Of a stretch of 58,378 bases of DNA, positions 7,976 through 16,137 are shown one piece after another. Made by a program: the position numbers and the translations under genes. The stretch spans positions 1 through 58,378 of the forward strand of contig JAFAAW010000136.1 of assembly GCA_023426365.1 (NCBI GenBank), read 5' to 3'. The notes under the pieces were generated by a model. That model searched no databases, was not told the DNA's origin, and worked only from the letters and a program-made list of their open reading frames with translations. Source of the DNA: Pseudomonadota bacterium (GTDB lineage Bacteria > Pseudomonadota > Alphaproteobacteria > Rhodospirillales > Magnetospirillaceae). Position 1 is the first letter of the stretch; each line of letters starts with the position of its first letter.

Positions 7976-10900
7976 CTATTGCGCGCCGGGTTGGGCGCCG
8001 CCGCCCTCGGGCAGGCCGGCGAAGCGGCGCAGCTTGGCGAAGCGGGCGTGGATGGCCTGTTCCGCCTGGGTCACCAGGGCGCGGAAACGTTCGGGGTCGT
8101 GGCGCTCGGCCATGGTGAAGCGGGCCTCGTTCTTCAGGAACTCGTACAGGTGCCCGGTCGGTTCGGCGCTGTCCAGCGTCAGCGGATGTTCGCCGCTGCC
8201 CAGCTTGCGCGGGTCCCAGCGGTACAGCGGCCAATAGCCGGACTGCACCGCCAGCTTTTGCTGGTCCAGGCCGTGCGACAGGTCGTAGCCATGCGCGATG
8301 CAGTGGGAATAGGCCACGATCAGCGACACCCCCGGCCATGCCACCGCGTCCTGGATGGCGCGCATGGTCTGCACGTCCTTGGAGCCGAAGGCCACATTGG
8401 CGACATAGACGTCGCCATAGGCCATGGCCATCATGCCCAGATCCTTCTTGGGCAGGCTCTTGCCGGCGACGGCGAACTTGGCTGTGGCCGCCAGCGGGGT
8501 GGCCTTGGATTGCTGGCCGCCGGTATTGGAATAGACCTCGGTGTCCATGACCAGGATGTTGACGTTCTTGCCGGACGCGAACACGTGGTCCAGGCCGCCA
8601 TAGCCGATGTCATAGGCCCAGCCGTCGCCGCCGACGATCCAGATCACCTTTTCCACCAGGTAATCGGCCACGTCGGCCAGACGCGCGGCCTCGATCCCCG
8701 GCACCGAGGCGAGGAGCTTGCGCAACTCCTCCACGCGGGCGCGCTGGGCGGCGATTTCGCCGTCGTCGTTCTGGGGGGCATGGATCAGCGCCGTGGCCAA
8801 TTGCTCGGGCACCTTGCCGGTGGCGGCCAGGTGGCCCAGCATCTGCCTGGCATGGGCCTTGTGGGCATCCACCGCCAGACGGAAGCCCATGCCGAATTCC
8901 GCGTTGTCCTCGAACAGCGAATTGGACCATGCCGGGCCGCGGCCATCGGCATTCCGGGCATAGGGGGTGGTGGGCAGGTTGCCGCCGAAGATCGACGAAC
9001 AGCCGGTGGCGTTGGCGATCATCAGCCGGTCGCCGTAGAGCTGGGTCAGCAGCTTGAGATAGGGGGTTTCGCCACAGCCCAGGCAGGCGCCGGAGAATTC
9101 GAACAGGGGCTGCAGGAACTGGGCGGTCTTCACCGTCGGCTTGGCCAGCACGGTGCGGTCGGCCTCGGGCAGCCCGTGAAAGAAATCCCAATTGGCCTTT
9201 TCCGGCTCAAGGATGTCCTGCTTGGGCTGCATGTAGAGCGCGATGCGCGACGGGTCCTTCTTGTCCTTGCCGGGGCACACCTTGACGCACAGCGTGCAGC
9301 CGGTGCAGTCCTCGGGCGCCACCTGCAACAGGTATTCGGCGCCCTTGAACTCTCCGCCCTTGTAGGGGGTGTGCTTGAGCGTGGCCGGCGCGCCGGCCAC
9401 GGCGGCCGGCTCGGCCACCTTGGCGCGGATGGCGGCGTGCGGGCAGACCAGCGTGCATTTGTTGCACTGGATGCACAGGCTTGCCTCCCACACCGGCAGT
9501 TCGGCGGCGATGTTGCGGCGCTCGAAGCGGGCGGTGCCGGTGGGCCAGGTGCCGTCGGGCGGGAAGGCCGAAACCGGCAGCAGATCGCCCTTGTTGGCCA
9601 GCATCATGGCCGAGACACGCTGGACGAACTCGGGGGCGTCCTGGGGCACGATCGGCGGACGCACGCGGGTCGCGGTGACGGCGCCGGGGATGGTCACCTT
9701 TTCCAGGTGTTCCAGCGCCTGGTCCACCGCGGCGAAATTCTTGGCGACCAGCTTTTCCGACTTGCGGCCATAGGTTTTCTCAATGGCCTTCTTGATGTGC
9801 TTGATCGCCTCGTCCTTGGGAAGCACGCCGGAAAGGGCGAAGAAACAGGTCTGCATGATGGTGTTGATGCGCTGGCCCATGCCGGCGGCCAGCGCCACGC
9901 TGCGTGCGTCGATCACGTACAGCTTGACCTGCTTGTCGATGATCTCCTGCTGCACCTCGCGCGGCAGGTGGTCCCACACCTCGTCCTTGCCATAGGGCGA
10001 ATTCAGCAGGAAGGTGGCGCCGGGGCGGGCATGCTCCAGCACGTCGTACTTGTCGAGGAAGACGAAGTGGTGGCAGGCTACGAAGTCGGCCTCGTCCAGC
10101 AGATAGGCGCTGCGGATCGGCTCGGGGCTGAAGCGCAGGTGCGAGATGGTCACCGCGCCCGACTTCTTCGAATCATAGACGAAGTAGCCCTGGCCGTGGA
10201 AACCGGCCTGCTCGGCGATGATCTTGATGGAATTCTTGTTGGCGCCCACGGTGCCGTCGGCACCCAGGCCGAAGAACAGCGCGCTTTTGACCGCGCCGGC
10301 GGGCAGGTGGAAGTGGTCGTCCACCGGCAGCGACAGGCCGGTGACGTCGTCGGTGATGCCGACGGTGAAATTGTGGCGGGGCGTGGGTTTGGCCAGTTCG
10401 TCGTACACCGCCTTGACCATGGCAGGGGTGAATTCCTTGCTGGCCAGGCCATAGCGGCCGCCGATCACCACCGGGTCGGCGGCGGTCGGGCGCAGGCCCT
10501 GCGCCTTGGCCTGGGCCAGGGCGCCCACCACGTCCAGATACAAGGGTTCGCCCACCGATCCCGGCTCCTTGGTGCGGTCCAGCACGGCGATGGCGCGCAA
10601 CGACGGGGGCAGCGCGGCCACCAGCGCATCCAGCGAGAACGGGCGGAACAGCCGCACCTTGACCACGCCCAGGCGCGCGCCCTGCGCGTTCAGGTGATCC
10701 ACCGTCTCGTGCACGGTTTCCGCGCCCGACCCCATGATGACGATCACCCGGTCGGCATCGGCGGCGCCATGGTAATCGAACAGCTTGTAGGCGCGGCCGG
10801 TCAGCTTGGCGAAGGCGTCCATGGTGTCCTGGACGATGCCGGGACAGGAGAGGTACCACGGGTTGCGCGCTTCCTGCATCTGGAAGAAGGTGTCGGGGTT

Positions 10901-11563
10901 CTGCGACGATCCGCGCAGCACCGGACGGTCGGGCGACAGCGCGCGGTGGCGGTGGGCGGTGATCAGCTCCTCGTCGATCAGGCTGCGCAGATCGGCGTCG
11001 GTCAGCTCCTCGATTTTGGCCACCTCGTGCGAGGTGCGGAAGCCGTCGAAGAAATGCAGGAACGGCACGCGCGCCTTCAGCGTGGCGGAATGCGCGATGG
11101 CGGCCATGTCGTGGGCTTCCTGCACGCTGCCGGCCGCTAGCATGGCGAAACCGGTCTGGCGGCAGGCCATGACGTCGGAATGATCGCCGAAGATGGACAG
11201 CGCGTGGGTGGCGATGGTGCGGGCCGACACATGCATGGTGAACGCGGTCAGCTCGCCCGCGATCTTGTACATGTTGGGGATCATCAGCAGCAGGCCCTGC
11301 GACGCGGTGAAGGTGGTCGCCAGCGCGCCGGCTTGGAGCGCGCCATGCACGGCGCCGGCGGCGCCGCCCTCGTGCTGCATTTCGGCCACGTCGGGCACGG
11401 CGCCCCACAGGTTGGCCTTGCCCTCGGACGCCCACTGGTCCGCCAGCTCGCCCATGGTCGAAGACGGGGTGATCGGGTAGATGGCCGCCACTTCGCTGAC
11501 GCGATAGGCCACCGAGGCGCAGGCCTCGTTTCCATCGACGGTGATGAGTTTCCGCTTCGCCAT
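7976..11563 (-). CDS. nifJ: Pyruvate:ferredoxin (flavodoxin) oxidoreductase
   Basis: 1195 residues, the length of single-chain NifJ/PFOR. It converts pyruvate and CoA to acetyl-CoA and CO2 while reducing ferredoxin or flavodoxin. The N-terminal pyrimidine domain begins ITVDGNEACASVAYRVSEVAAIYPITPSS (as two pieces), the central ferredoxin domain has CIQCNKCTLVCP and CTGCTLCVKVCP clusters, and the C-terminal TPP domain includes GACLGCGETPY and ATGCSSIFGG. ATG 11563 is preferred; the frame continues to a TTG at 11593. In diazotrophic relatives this enzyme can feed electrons to nitrogenase or support fermentation. It stands alone and has its own terminator. Confidence 0.95.
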   Translation of the reverse strand: MAKRKLITVDGNEACASVAYRVSEVAAIYPITPSSTMGELADQWASEGKANLWGAVPDVAEMQHEGGAAGAVHGALQAGALATTFTASQGLLLMIPNMYKIAGELTAFTMHVSARTIATHALSIFGDHSDVMACRQTGFAMLAAGSVQEAHDMAAIAHSATLKARVPFLHFFDGFRTSHEVAKIEELTDADLRSLIDEELITAHRHRALSPDRPVLRGSSQNPDTFFQMQEARNPWYLSCPGIVQDTMDAFAKLTGRAYKLFDYHGAADADRVIVIMGSGAETVHETVDHLNAQGARLGVVKVRLFRPFSLDALVAALPPSLRAIAVLDRTKEPGSVGEPLYLDVVGALAQAKAQGLRPTAADPVVIGGRYGLASKEFTPAMVKAVYDELAKPTPRHNFTVGITDDVTGLSLPVDDHFHLPAGAVKSALFFGLGADGTVGANKNSIKIIAEQAGFHGQGYFVYDSKKSGAVTISHLRFSPEPIRSAYLLDEADFVACHHFVFLDKYDVLEHARPGATFLLNSPYGKDEVWDHLPREVQQEIIDKQVKLYVIDARSVALAAGMGQRINTIMQTCFFALSGVLPKDEAIKHIKKAIEKTYGRKSEKLVAKNFAAVDQALEHLEKVTIPGAVTATRVRPPIVPQDAPEFVQRVSAMMLANKGDLLPVSAFPPDGTWPTGTARFERRNIAAELPVWEASLCIQCNKCTLVCPHAAIRAKVAEPAAVAGAPATLKHTPYKGGEFKGAEYLLQVAPEDCTGCTLCVKVCPGKDKKDPSRIALYMQPKQDILEPEKANWDFFHGLPEADRTVLAKPTVKTAQFLQPLFEFSGACLGCGETPYLKLLTQLYGDRLMIANATGCSSIFGGNLPTTPYARNADGRGPAWSNSLFEDNAEFGMGFRLAVDAHKAHARQMLGHLAATGKVPEQLATALIHAPQNDDGEIAAQRARVEELRKLLASVPGIEAARLADVADYLVEKVIWIVGGDGWAYDIGYGGLDHVFASGKNVNILVMDTEVYSNTGGQQSKATPLAATAKFAVAGKSLPKKDLGMMAMAYGDVYVANVAFGSKDVQTMRAIQDAVAWPGVSLIVAYSHCIAHGYDLSHGLDQQKLAVQSGYWPLYRWDPRKLGSGEHPLTLDSAEPTGHLYEFLKNEARFTMAERHDPERFRALVTQAEQAIHARFAKLRRFAGLPEGGGAQPGAQ

Positions 11564-11675
11564 TTCGTCCGCCTGCTTGTTGTTATCGGCCAAAGGGCAT
11601 ATGTCGTTGGGCTATGCCAAATCTGCCGATAGACGGAAGCATAGGCACCGCCCCAGCGTTCCTGCAAGTGCGTTT

Positions 11676-11692
11676 AGGTCAATACCTGACCT
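11676..11692. promoter_or_regulatory. Inverted repeat AGGTCA-N5-TGACCT in the nifJ/regulator intergenic region
   Basis: A perfect 6-bp dyad in the 344-bp region between divergent nifJ and the Cro/C1 regulator. The rest of this region is AT-rich relative to its surroundings and shows no gene. An operator role is inference from position and symmetry alone. Confidence 0.3.
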
Positions 11693-11907
11693 GGGCAAAA
11701 TGAATATTTGAGAATTGGTCTCATGACAGAAGTTGAATTTGGTCAACTTTTACGACAAACCGCATATGTGCATCCTTGGCGCGAGAGAATGTGCTCCGAC
11801 TTTTGGGTAAGATCATGTAATTAAAGGCGGAGTCACAACAAGTAGTTGCCAGGGCTGTCCATTTCATGACAACATGCAACTGGGGCGTTGTGTTATAGGA
11901 TCCATCA

Positions 11908-12390
11908 ATGACTGCTACCGCCAAATTGGCCGAAAAGACCACCGGCCGCCGCCACTCTAGCCGTGGACGCACTCCGTCGGGCAAACCCAACCCTGTCGAT
12001 GTGCACGTGGGGGCACGCGTCCGTCTGCGTCGTACCCTGCTGGGGATGAGCCAGGAAAAGTTGGGTGAGGCCCTGGGGCTGACCTTCCAGCAGGTCCAGA
12101 AGTATGAACGCGGCGCCAATCGCGTTGGCGCCTCGCGCCTGTTCGACCTTTCCCGTGTCCTCGATGTTCCCGTCAGCTTCTTCTTCGACGACATGTCCGA
12201 GGAGGTGGAGGCGCTGTCCCCCCGCCTGATCTCGGGCCTGGCCGAGGAGCCGACCGGCTTCGAAGCCGATCCCATGACCAAGCGTGAAACGCTTGAGCTG
12301 GTGCGCGCCTATTACCGCATCACCGATCCCCAGGTCCGCAAGCGGGTCCTCGACCTCGCCAAGGCCTTGGGGGCGAGCAGCGAGGAATAA
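11908..12390 (+). CDS. Cro/C1-type (XRE) transcriptional regulator
   Basis: 160 residues. The helix-turn-helix lies at about 35-90 (VGARVRLRRTLLGMSQEKLGEALGL, then FQQVQKYERGANRVGASRLFDLSRVL in the second half), preceded by a basic, disordered N-terminus. This is a common alphaproteobacterial subgroup with the sequence DVPVSFFFDD after the HTH and a C-terminal helix (RETLELVRAYYRI). It is a clear paralogue of the regulator at 13117-13617. Target genes are unknown. It is divergent from nifJ, so it could regulate that promoter. Confidence 0.88.
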   Translation: MTATAKLAEKTTGRRHSSRGRTPSGKPNPVDVHVGARVRLRRTLLGMSQEKLGEALGLTFQQVQKYERGANRVGASRLFDLSRVLDVPVSFFFDDMSEEVEALSPRLISGLAEEPTGFEADPMTKRETLELVRAYYRITDPQVRKRVLDLAKALGASSEE

Positions 12391-12407
12391 GCCTAAGCCC
12401 TCCGGAC

Positions 12408-12458
12408 GCCCAAGGAACGGTCCCGGCCATGGGGATGGCCGGGACCGTTTTCCTTTGG
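12408..12458 (+). terminator. Strong rho-independent terminator
   Basis: ACGGTCCCGGCCAT (12417-12430) pairs with ATGGCCGGGACCGT (12435-12448) over 14 bp with a GGGG loop, followed by TTTTCC. Outer bases (GCCCAAGG and CCTTTGGGC) extend the stem. Confidence 0.88.
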
Positions 12459-12677
12459 GCCTGCGCTTGCCGCGCGGCGGGTGCGCCCGCGGGTCCCGCC
12501 CGTATCCCTTTCCCGGCGGGGCGATGTGCGCATGCAACGCTTCCTCCCGGGCTCGGCTTGAAAGTTCAACCTTCATTGACATTCATGGGCCAGGCGTGGC
12601 GCCTTCCGGCGTGAAAGTCGAGGCATGCTGCCCGCTTCGCGGTGCATGCCGTCCGGATGGTGGCGTGCGCGGGTGTG

Positions 12678-12692
12678 ATTGATTGTATCAAT
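12678..12692. promoter_or_regulatory. Palindrome ATTGAT-TGT-ATCAAT, FNR-like but one base short
   Basis: A perfect dyad about 140 bp upstream of the small gene at 12835. It resembles an FNR/CRP-family box (TTGAT-N4-ATCAA) but the spacer is 3 nt instead of 4. Apart from this and the preceding terminator, I see no gene or other signal in 12459-12834. Confidence 0.3.
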
Positions 12693-12834
12693 ACACAACT
12701 GAGGCTTGCCGAAGGGCGGTGTCGTAGCCCCATAATGGAAAAGGCGGCGGGCCGTTCGGGCGGCCCGAGCCGGGGGGCGGGTGCCCATCCGGCCCCGTTC
12801 TGGAATCGGGCGGTACAGCCCGAAGGGGGGGAAC

Positions 12835-13035
12835 ATGAGTAATGTCATCTACGTTCGGCCGCGATTGGACGGTACGTCGCGCCATGGCGATGTGGAGGTG
12901 ACGGCCCAGGCCATGAAGGGGACGCTGATGCGTCTGCTTGCCAATGCGCGCGGAGAGGGCATGGAAAACACCGCCATGACCCTGGAACTGGTGTTGACCG
13001 CGATCGAGGTGGATTTAGAGGAACGCCGCACCTAG
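12835..13035 (+). CDS. Small hypothetical protein
   Basis: 66 residues starting MSNVIYVRPRLDG, with a helical centre (VTAQAMKGTLMRLLANARGE) and an acidic end (IEVDLEERRT). ATG 12835 follows GAAGGGGGGG. No membrane segment or known motif. It sits between the two paralogous XRE regulators and may belong with them. An 11-G homopolymer lies shortly after its stop (13077-13087). Confidence 0.6.
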   Translation: MSNVIYVRPRLDGTSRHGDVEVTAQAMKGTLMRLLANARGEGMENTAMTLELVLTAIEVDLEERRT

Positions 13036-13116
13036 CGCGGTGCCGCCTGCCCGGGAACTGGGGGTGAAGGCAAGCCGGGGGGGGGGGCGGCCCGGCGCCT
13101 GTCGGCCGTGGCGCGG

Positions 13117-13617
13117 TCAGGCCTTGCGTGTGGGCGGATCGGCGGCATCGCCCAGGGCGCGCGCCAGATCATAGACGCGCCGCCGCACGATGGGGTCGTT
13201 GATACCGTTATAGGCGCGCATCAGTTCCAGCGTTTCCCGTTTCAATCCGGCGTCCGCCACCGGCATGGTGGGCACGTCGGTGTGCTCGACCGGCGGCGCA
13301 GCGGGCAGCAACTGGTCGAAGAAATAGCCGATGGGAACGTCGAGGACGCGGGCAAGGTCGTAAAGCCGCGACGCGCCCACGCGGTTGACCCCCTTTTCGT
13401 ATTTCTGCACCTGCTGGAACGTCAATCCCAGGGCCTGGGCCAGCTTTTCCTGGCTGAGGCCGAGCGCGGCGCGGCGCAGGCGGATGCGGGTGCCCACATG
13501 GGCATCCACGTCATTGGCGCGTCCGCCGGAGGAGGGGGAACGGGTGGGGGGGCGTGCCACCATCATCAGTCCATCGTCGTTCAAAGGCGTGCCGGGTGGT
13601 TCCGGCACCGTCCCCAC
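13117..13617 (-). CDS. Cro/C1-type (XRE) transcriptional regulator, second paralogue
   Basis: Up to 166 residues. The HTH (VGTRIRLRRAALGLSQEKLAQALGL and QKYEKGVNRVGASRLYDLARVL) is nearly the same as in the 11908-12390 regulator, as is the C-terminal RETLELMRAYNGI helix. The start is uncertain: GTG 13617 has only a weak AAAGG upstream, and internal ATGs at 13566 and 13563 (MMVARPP) are possible. The DNA-binding domain is intact in every case. It may respond to or regulate the adjacent luxI cluster, but this is inference. Confidence 0.85.
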   Translation of the reverse strand: MGTVPEPPGTPLNDDGLMMVARPPTRSPSSGGRANDVDAHVGTRIRLRRAALGLSQEKLAQALGLTFQQVQKYEKGVNRVGASRLYDLARVLDVPIGYFFDQLLPAAPPVEHTDVPTMPVADAGLKRETLELMRAYNGINDPIVRRRVYDLARALGDAADPPTRKA

Positions 13618-13722
13618 CGACCTTTGTAATGAGTGGGGCTAACCTATGTATAGCATAATGTCATGATGGGGAAGGGTTTTTCCCGTAGACCGTGAAAGTC
13701 GTGGCGCCCGGTTCCTGCGACA

Positions 13723-13753
13723 ACGGCGACCGGGGATGCCGGTCGCCGTTTTG
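13723..13753. terminator. Hairpin terminator beyond the luxI operon
   Basis: ACGGCGACCGG (13723-13733) and CCGGTCGCCGT (13739-13749) form a perfect 11-bp stem. The T-tract is better on + (TTTTGC), but the only gene reading toward it is on the minus strand (13782-13967), so it probably acts on that transcript. Confidence 0.6.
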
Positions 13754-13781
13754 CTATCGCTCAGGTGGTGAAAGTGGCCGC

Positions 13782-13967
13782 CTAGGCGCGCAAGCGCACC
13801 ACGTTGCCGCCCTCGGGCGCCGGGGCTGCGGCGGGTTCGGCCCGTTTGGCGTCTTCCAGCGACAGCCGGGCGACCTCGATAAGATAGCCGGTCTCGGGAT
13901 AGCCGGCCTTGTAGCATTCCGACTGCAGGTAATAGAGCGCAACCTCTATATCCTTGGCGCTGGGCAT
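13782..13967 (-). CDS. Small protein encoded directly downstream of luxI
   Basis: 61 residues: MPSAKDIEVALYYLQSEC, then YLIEVARLSLEDAKRAEP and an Ala/Pro linker ending in VVRLRA. ATG 13967 is preceded by GGAGAAAGAG. It follows the autoinducer synthase stop by 14 bp on the same strand, so it is almost certainly co-transcribed. I do not recognise the family. Its position suggests a role linked to quorum sensing, such as modulating the synthase or receptor. Confidence 0.72.
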   Translation of the reverse strand: MPSAKDIEVALYYLQSECYKAGYPETGYLIEVARLSLEDAKRAEPAAAPAPEGGNVVRLRA

Positions 13968-13981
13968 GATCTCTTTCTCCT

Positions 13982-14614
13982 TTATGCCGCTTCTTCCAGG
14001 GGGTGTGGTGCGATGCGCCCGGTCAGGCCGCCGTTGCAGCGGATGTTTTCCAGGGCGATGGGGCTGACTTCGAATTCCACGGCCAGCGCGACGCAATTGC
14101 CGATGCGGCGCGGCCGCCCGATACGGCGCATGACGCAGCCGGCGCGGCGCAGGATGCGCTCTATGCGCACGTCCATGACCGCGACCATGTGGGTGAGGCC
14201 GTAATCCAGCCCCACCTCGTGAATGCCGGCGACCAGTGCGTAAGTGATGGTGTTGATCTGCCCAGCCCCCAGCACGGCGTCGTCGCCGGCGTCGATCCCG
14301 AAGCGGCTGACCTCCCATACGCGGCCGTCGGCGGGAATGGCTTCCTCGGCCAGATGCGGGAAGATGTCGCGGATCATGTTGGGGCCGGTGGTCGGCAACA
14401 GGCGCACGCACCCGACCACTTCGCCATCGTTGCTGTGATAGGCCAGATAGACCGGATCCTCGTCATCGAACTGGTCGCGCTCGATGCCGTCGTGGCTGGG
14501 CACATCCCAGTCCAGCCGCTCCTTGAACACGCGGTGGCGCAAGCGAAACATGGAATTCAGCACCCGCTCAACCGGCGGGAAATATCCCGCACCGTATACG
14601 CCCAGCCCCTGCAT
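13982..14614 (-). CDS. LuxI-family acyl-homoserine-lactone synthase
   Basis: 210 residues. The invariant N-terminal residues are present (R26, F30, W36 in MFRLRHRVFKERLDWDV), followed by DEDPVYLAY, VGCVRLLPTTGPNMIRDIFPHL (in two parts) and WEVSRFGI, all characteristic of LuxI synthases. The enzyme joins S-adenosylmethionine to an acyl group to make an AHL signal. ATG 14614 follows GGGAGG. It is encoded just downstream of a LuxR receptor on the same strand and upstream of a small conserved-looking gene. The acyl chain cannot be read from the sequence. Confidence 0.92.
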   Translation of the reverse strand: MQGLGVYGAGYFPPVERVLNSMFRLRHRVFKERLDWDVPSHDGIERDQFDDEDPVYLAYHSNDGEVVGCVRLLPTTGPNMIRDIFPHLAEEAIPADGRVWEVSRFGIDAGDDAVLGAGQINTITYALVAGIHEVGLDYGLTHMVAVMDVRIERILRRAGCVMRRIGRPRRIGNCVALAVEFEVSPIALENIRCNGGLTGRIAPHPLEEAA

Positions 14615-14724
14615 GGGGTCCTCCCGATAGCCTTGCCAACGCAGCTATTGGTGACCCGGACACGACCTTTTGGGTGCTAGCAGAACTGATAGGTTGCCCG
14701 CAGGGCGGCAAGCGCGGACAATCC

Positions 14725-14754
14725 GGCGGACGGCTTTTGCCGTCCGCCTGTTTT
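14725..14754 (+). terminator. Plus-oriented terminator hairpin between luxR and luxI with no plus-strand gene
   Basis: GGCGGACGGC (14725-14734) and GCCGTCCGCC (14739-14748) form a perfect 10-bp stem with a TTTT loop, followed by TGTTTT on +. The flanking genes are both on the minus strand, where no T-tract follows. It may end an unrecognised plus-strand transcript of about 100 nt or act as an imperfect terminator of luxR. Confidence 0.55.
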
Positions 14755-14796
14755 CATAACGATATCAATGTATTGACATGGGGAGGGTGGCCGCCC

Positions 14797-15567
14797 TCAG
14801 GGGGTGATGATACCCATCATCACGGCTTTGACGATGGCATGCGGGCGCGAATAGACCTCGAGCTTGCGCATGGCGTTTTGCATGTGGAAGTTCACCGTGG
14901 CCTCGGAAATGCGCAGGATTTCCGAAATCTCCCACGAGCTTTTGCCCAGCGCCGACCACAGCAGGCATTCCCGTTCGCGGCTGGTCACCGACACTTTCGG
15001 GCTTTCGCTGCTGATGAAATTCTCCGCCACATGGGCGTGGTAATACAGCGACAGCAGGTGCATGTGGTGCTGGTGGCTGCGTATCAGCGTGGCAAATTGG
15101 CGCGGCGGGGCATCCACTGCGATGCTGACCAGCCCGAATTCGCCGCCGGCGGCGTGGATGGGGATGGCGCTGCCATGGCACAGCCCCATTTCGGCCGCTT
15201 CGTTGAGAAACTTCTTCTGCCGCGGCGTGACCAGCTTGCGATGGTCCTTGGTGCCCCAGTGCATGGGGGTGCTGCGCGACGGCGCGTCAAGCATTACCGG
15301 GTCGACCTGCAGGTAATTGTTGCTGTCGTAATGCTCGACCCACGGCTGGGGATAGGTGGTGATGAAGAACGGCCGGCCACGCGGGCCGCTGCCGCGAAAC
15401 CGCAGTCCCAGATACGCGTAATGGCCGACGTCCAGGCGGTTCAGCGTTTTGGTAAACAGGTCGCGGGCCGCCTCTACCGTCGTGGCGGTTTGAAGGCTGG
15501 CAATGAAATCGTCCACGATGTGGTCGTCCACGACGCGCACCCAATACTGAACCCGAGTGTCCGGCAA
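14797..15567 (-). CDS. LuxR-family quorum-sensing regulator
   Basis: Up to 256 residues. The N-terminal autoinducer-binding domain contains the expected aromatic/acidic pattern (YLGLRFRG, PQPWVEHYDSNNYLQVDPV), and the C-terminus is a LuxR/FixJ-type HTH (TSRERECLLWSALGKSSWEI, ISEATVNFHMQNAMRKL). It should bind an AHL and regulate the neighbouring synthase. No ATG occurs early; the frame opens with TTG 15567, and GTGs at 15540, 15531 and 15516 are alternatives with no clear ribosome site, so the exact N-terminus is uncertain. Proximity to luxI marks a cognate pair. Confidence 0.9.
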   Translation of the reverse strand: MPDTRVQYWVRVVDDHIVDDFIASLQTATTVEAARDLFTKTLNRLDVGHYAYLGLRFRGSGPRGRPFFITTYPQPWVEHYDSNNYLQVDPVMLDAPSRSTPMHWGTKDHRKLVTPRQKKFLNEAAEMGLCHGSAIPIHAAGGEFGLVSIAVDAPPRQFATLIRSHQHHMHLLSLYYHAHVAENFISSESPKVSVTSRERECLLWSALGKSSWEISEILRISEATVNFHMQNAMRKLEVYSRPHAIVKAVMMGIITP

Positions 15568-15988
15568 AGTTTACGGCGTGCAGGGTGTCTGGTGAAACCT
15601 ATTTTTCAGCGGCCCAATCCTGCGTCTTCGCCATCAACGGGTGGTGGACAACTTTCGTAACTGACGGTCTTCTGCCTATCATCCATTGGTAGATTGCGGT
15701 TGCCCCGGTCGGCTGTGGGCCGGCGTTGTGGCAGGTGCGAAAAGGACTGGGTGCAGTGCAAAAAGTGGATAGCTTGGTGCCGGAAGCATGATAACCGCCT
15801 GACCAGCGGCATAAGCTAATTCCACACTGAGAAAATGGGTATGCGGCCCCGGCTCTTGCTGATCAGCGCCATTCCAGCGCGCCGGGCGGCGGGCACCTCT
15901 CCGGCGGGGCGGCGGCGGTGCCGTCCGTGGCCGGTCGGGTCGCGGCCGCGCTGGCACTGTGGGCGGCCGACAGGCTTGAATTCCAACG
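15568..15988. other. Non-coding stretch between luxR and genomic island 1
   Basis: About 420 bp of backbone-like DNA. I see no convincing gene, RNA or terminator; it must contain the luxR promoter, but I could not pick one with confidence. It ends at the orphaned terminator next to the island attachment site. Confidence 0.5.
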
Positions 15989-16017
15989 AAAAAAAAGCCC
16001 CGGCACGGGGCCGGGGC
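15989..16017 (-). terminator. Orphaned terminator of the interrupted small RNA gene
   Basis: On the minus strand a stem of GCCCCGGC/GCCGGGGC (16010-16017 with 15997-16004) is followed by eight T. The sequence immediately upstream of the stem on that strand is the 19-bp island repeat, and beyond that comes island DNA, so no promoter or RNA body remains attached. I infer this was the original terminator of the sRNA now at 35377-35469. Confidence 0.7.
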
Positions 16018-16033
16018 TCAAGTTTAGGGAGGA
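16015..16033 (+). repeat. Left attachment core (attL), 19-bp direct repeat
   Basis: GGCTCAAGTTTAGGGAGGA, identical to 35401-35419 and in the same orientation. The flanking bases differ on both sides of the two copies apart from the hairpin character of the left flank, which marks the limits of the shared core. Confidence 0.85.
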
Positions 16034-16082
16034 CTTGGGTGGCGGTGGCGGACACCGCAGAAACCAAGGAAAACCTTGCCTG

Positions 16083-16115
16083 CGGTAACGAAATCCGGTA
16101 ACACGGGCCGGTAAC
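16083..16115 (+). repeat. Three CGGTAAC sites at 13-bp spacing (left arm sites)
   Basis: CGGTAAC occurs at 16083-16089, 16096-16102 and 16109-16115, each 13 bp apart and in the same orientation, between the attachment core and the integrase start. A matching array lies at the right end. This is the expected place for arm-type integrase-binding sites; that assignment is inference. Confidence 0.7.
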
Positions 16116-16137
16116 ATTGTCGCCGTGGGGGGTGTTG

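Noticed and set aside
7940..11140. A 1066-codon open frame on + antisense to nifJ
   Set aside because: It is the mirror of a high-GC gene; composition is His/Gly/Ala/Arg-rich without recognisable domains, while the minus strand encodes a full NifJ.
14680..14710. A lux box upstream of luxI
   Set aside because: A CTG-N12-CAG dyad exists on the minus strand, but the spacing is 12 instead of 10 and the inner bases do not match.
16083..16115. CGGTAAC repeats as a CRISPR array
   Set aside because: The units are 7 bp at 12-13 bp spacing, with no 25-40 bp repeats or cas genes.
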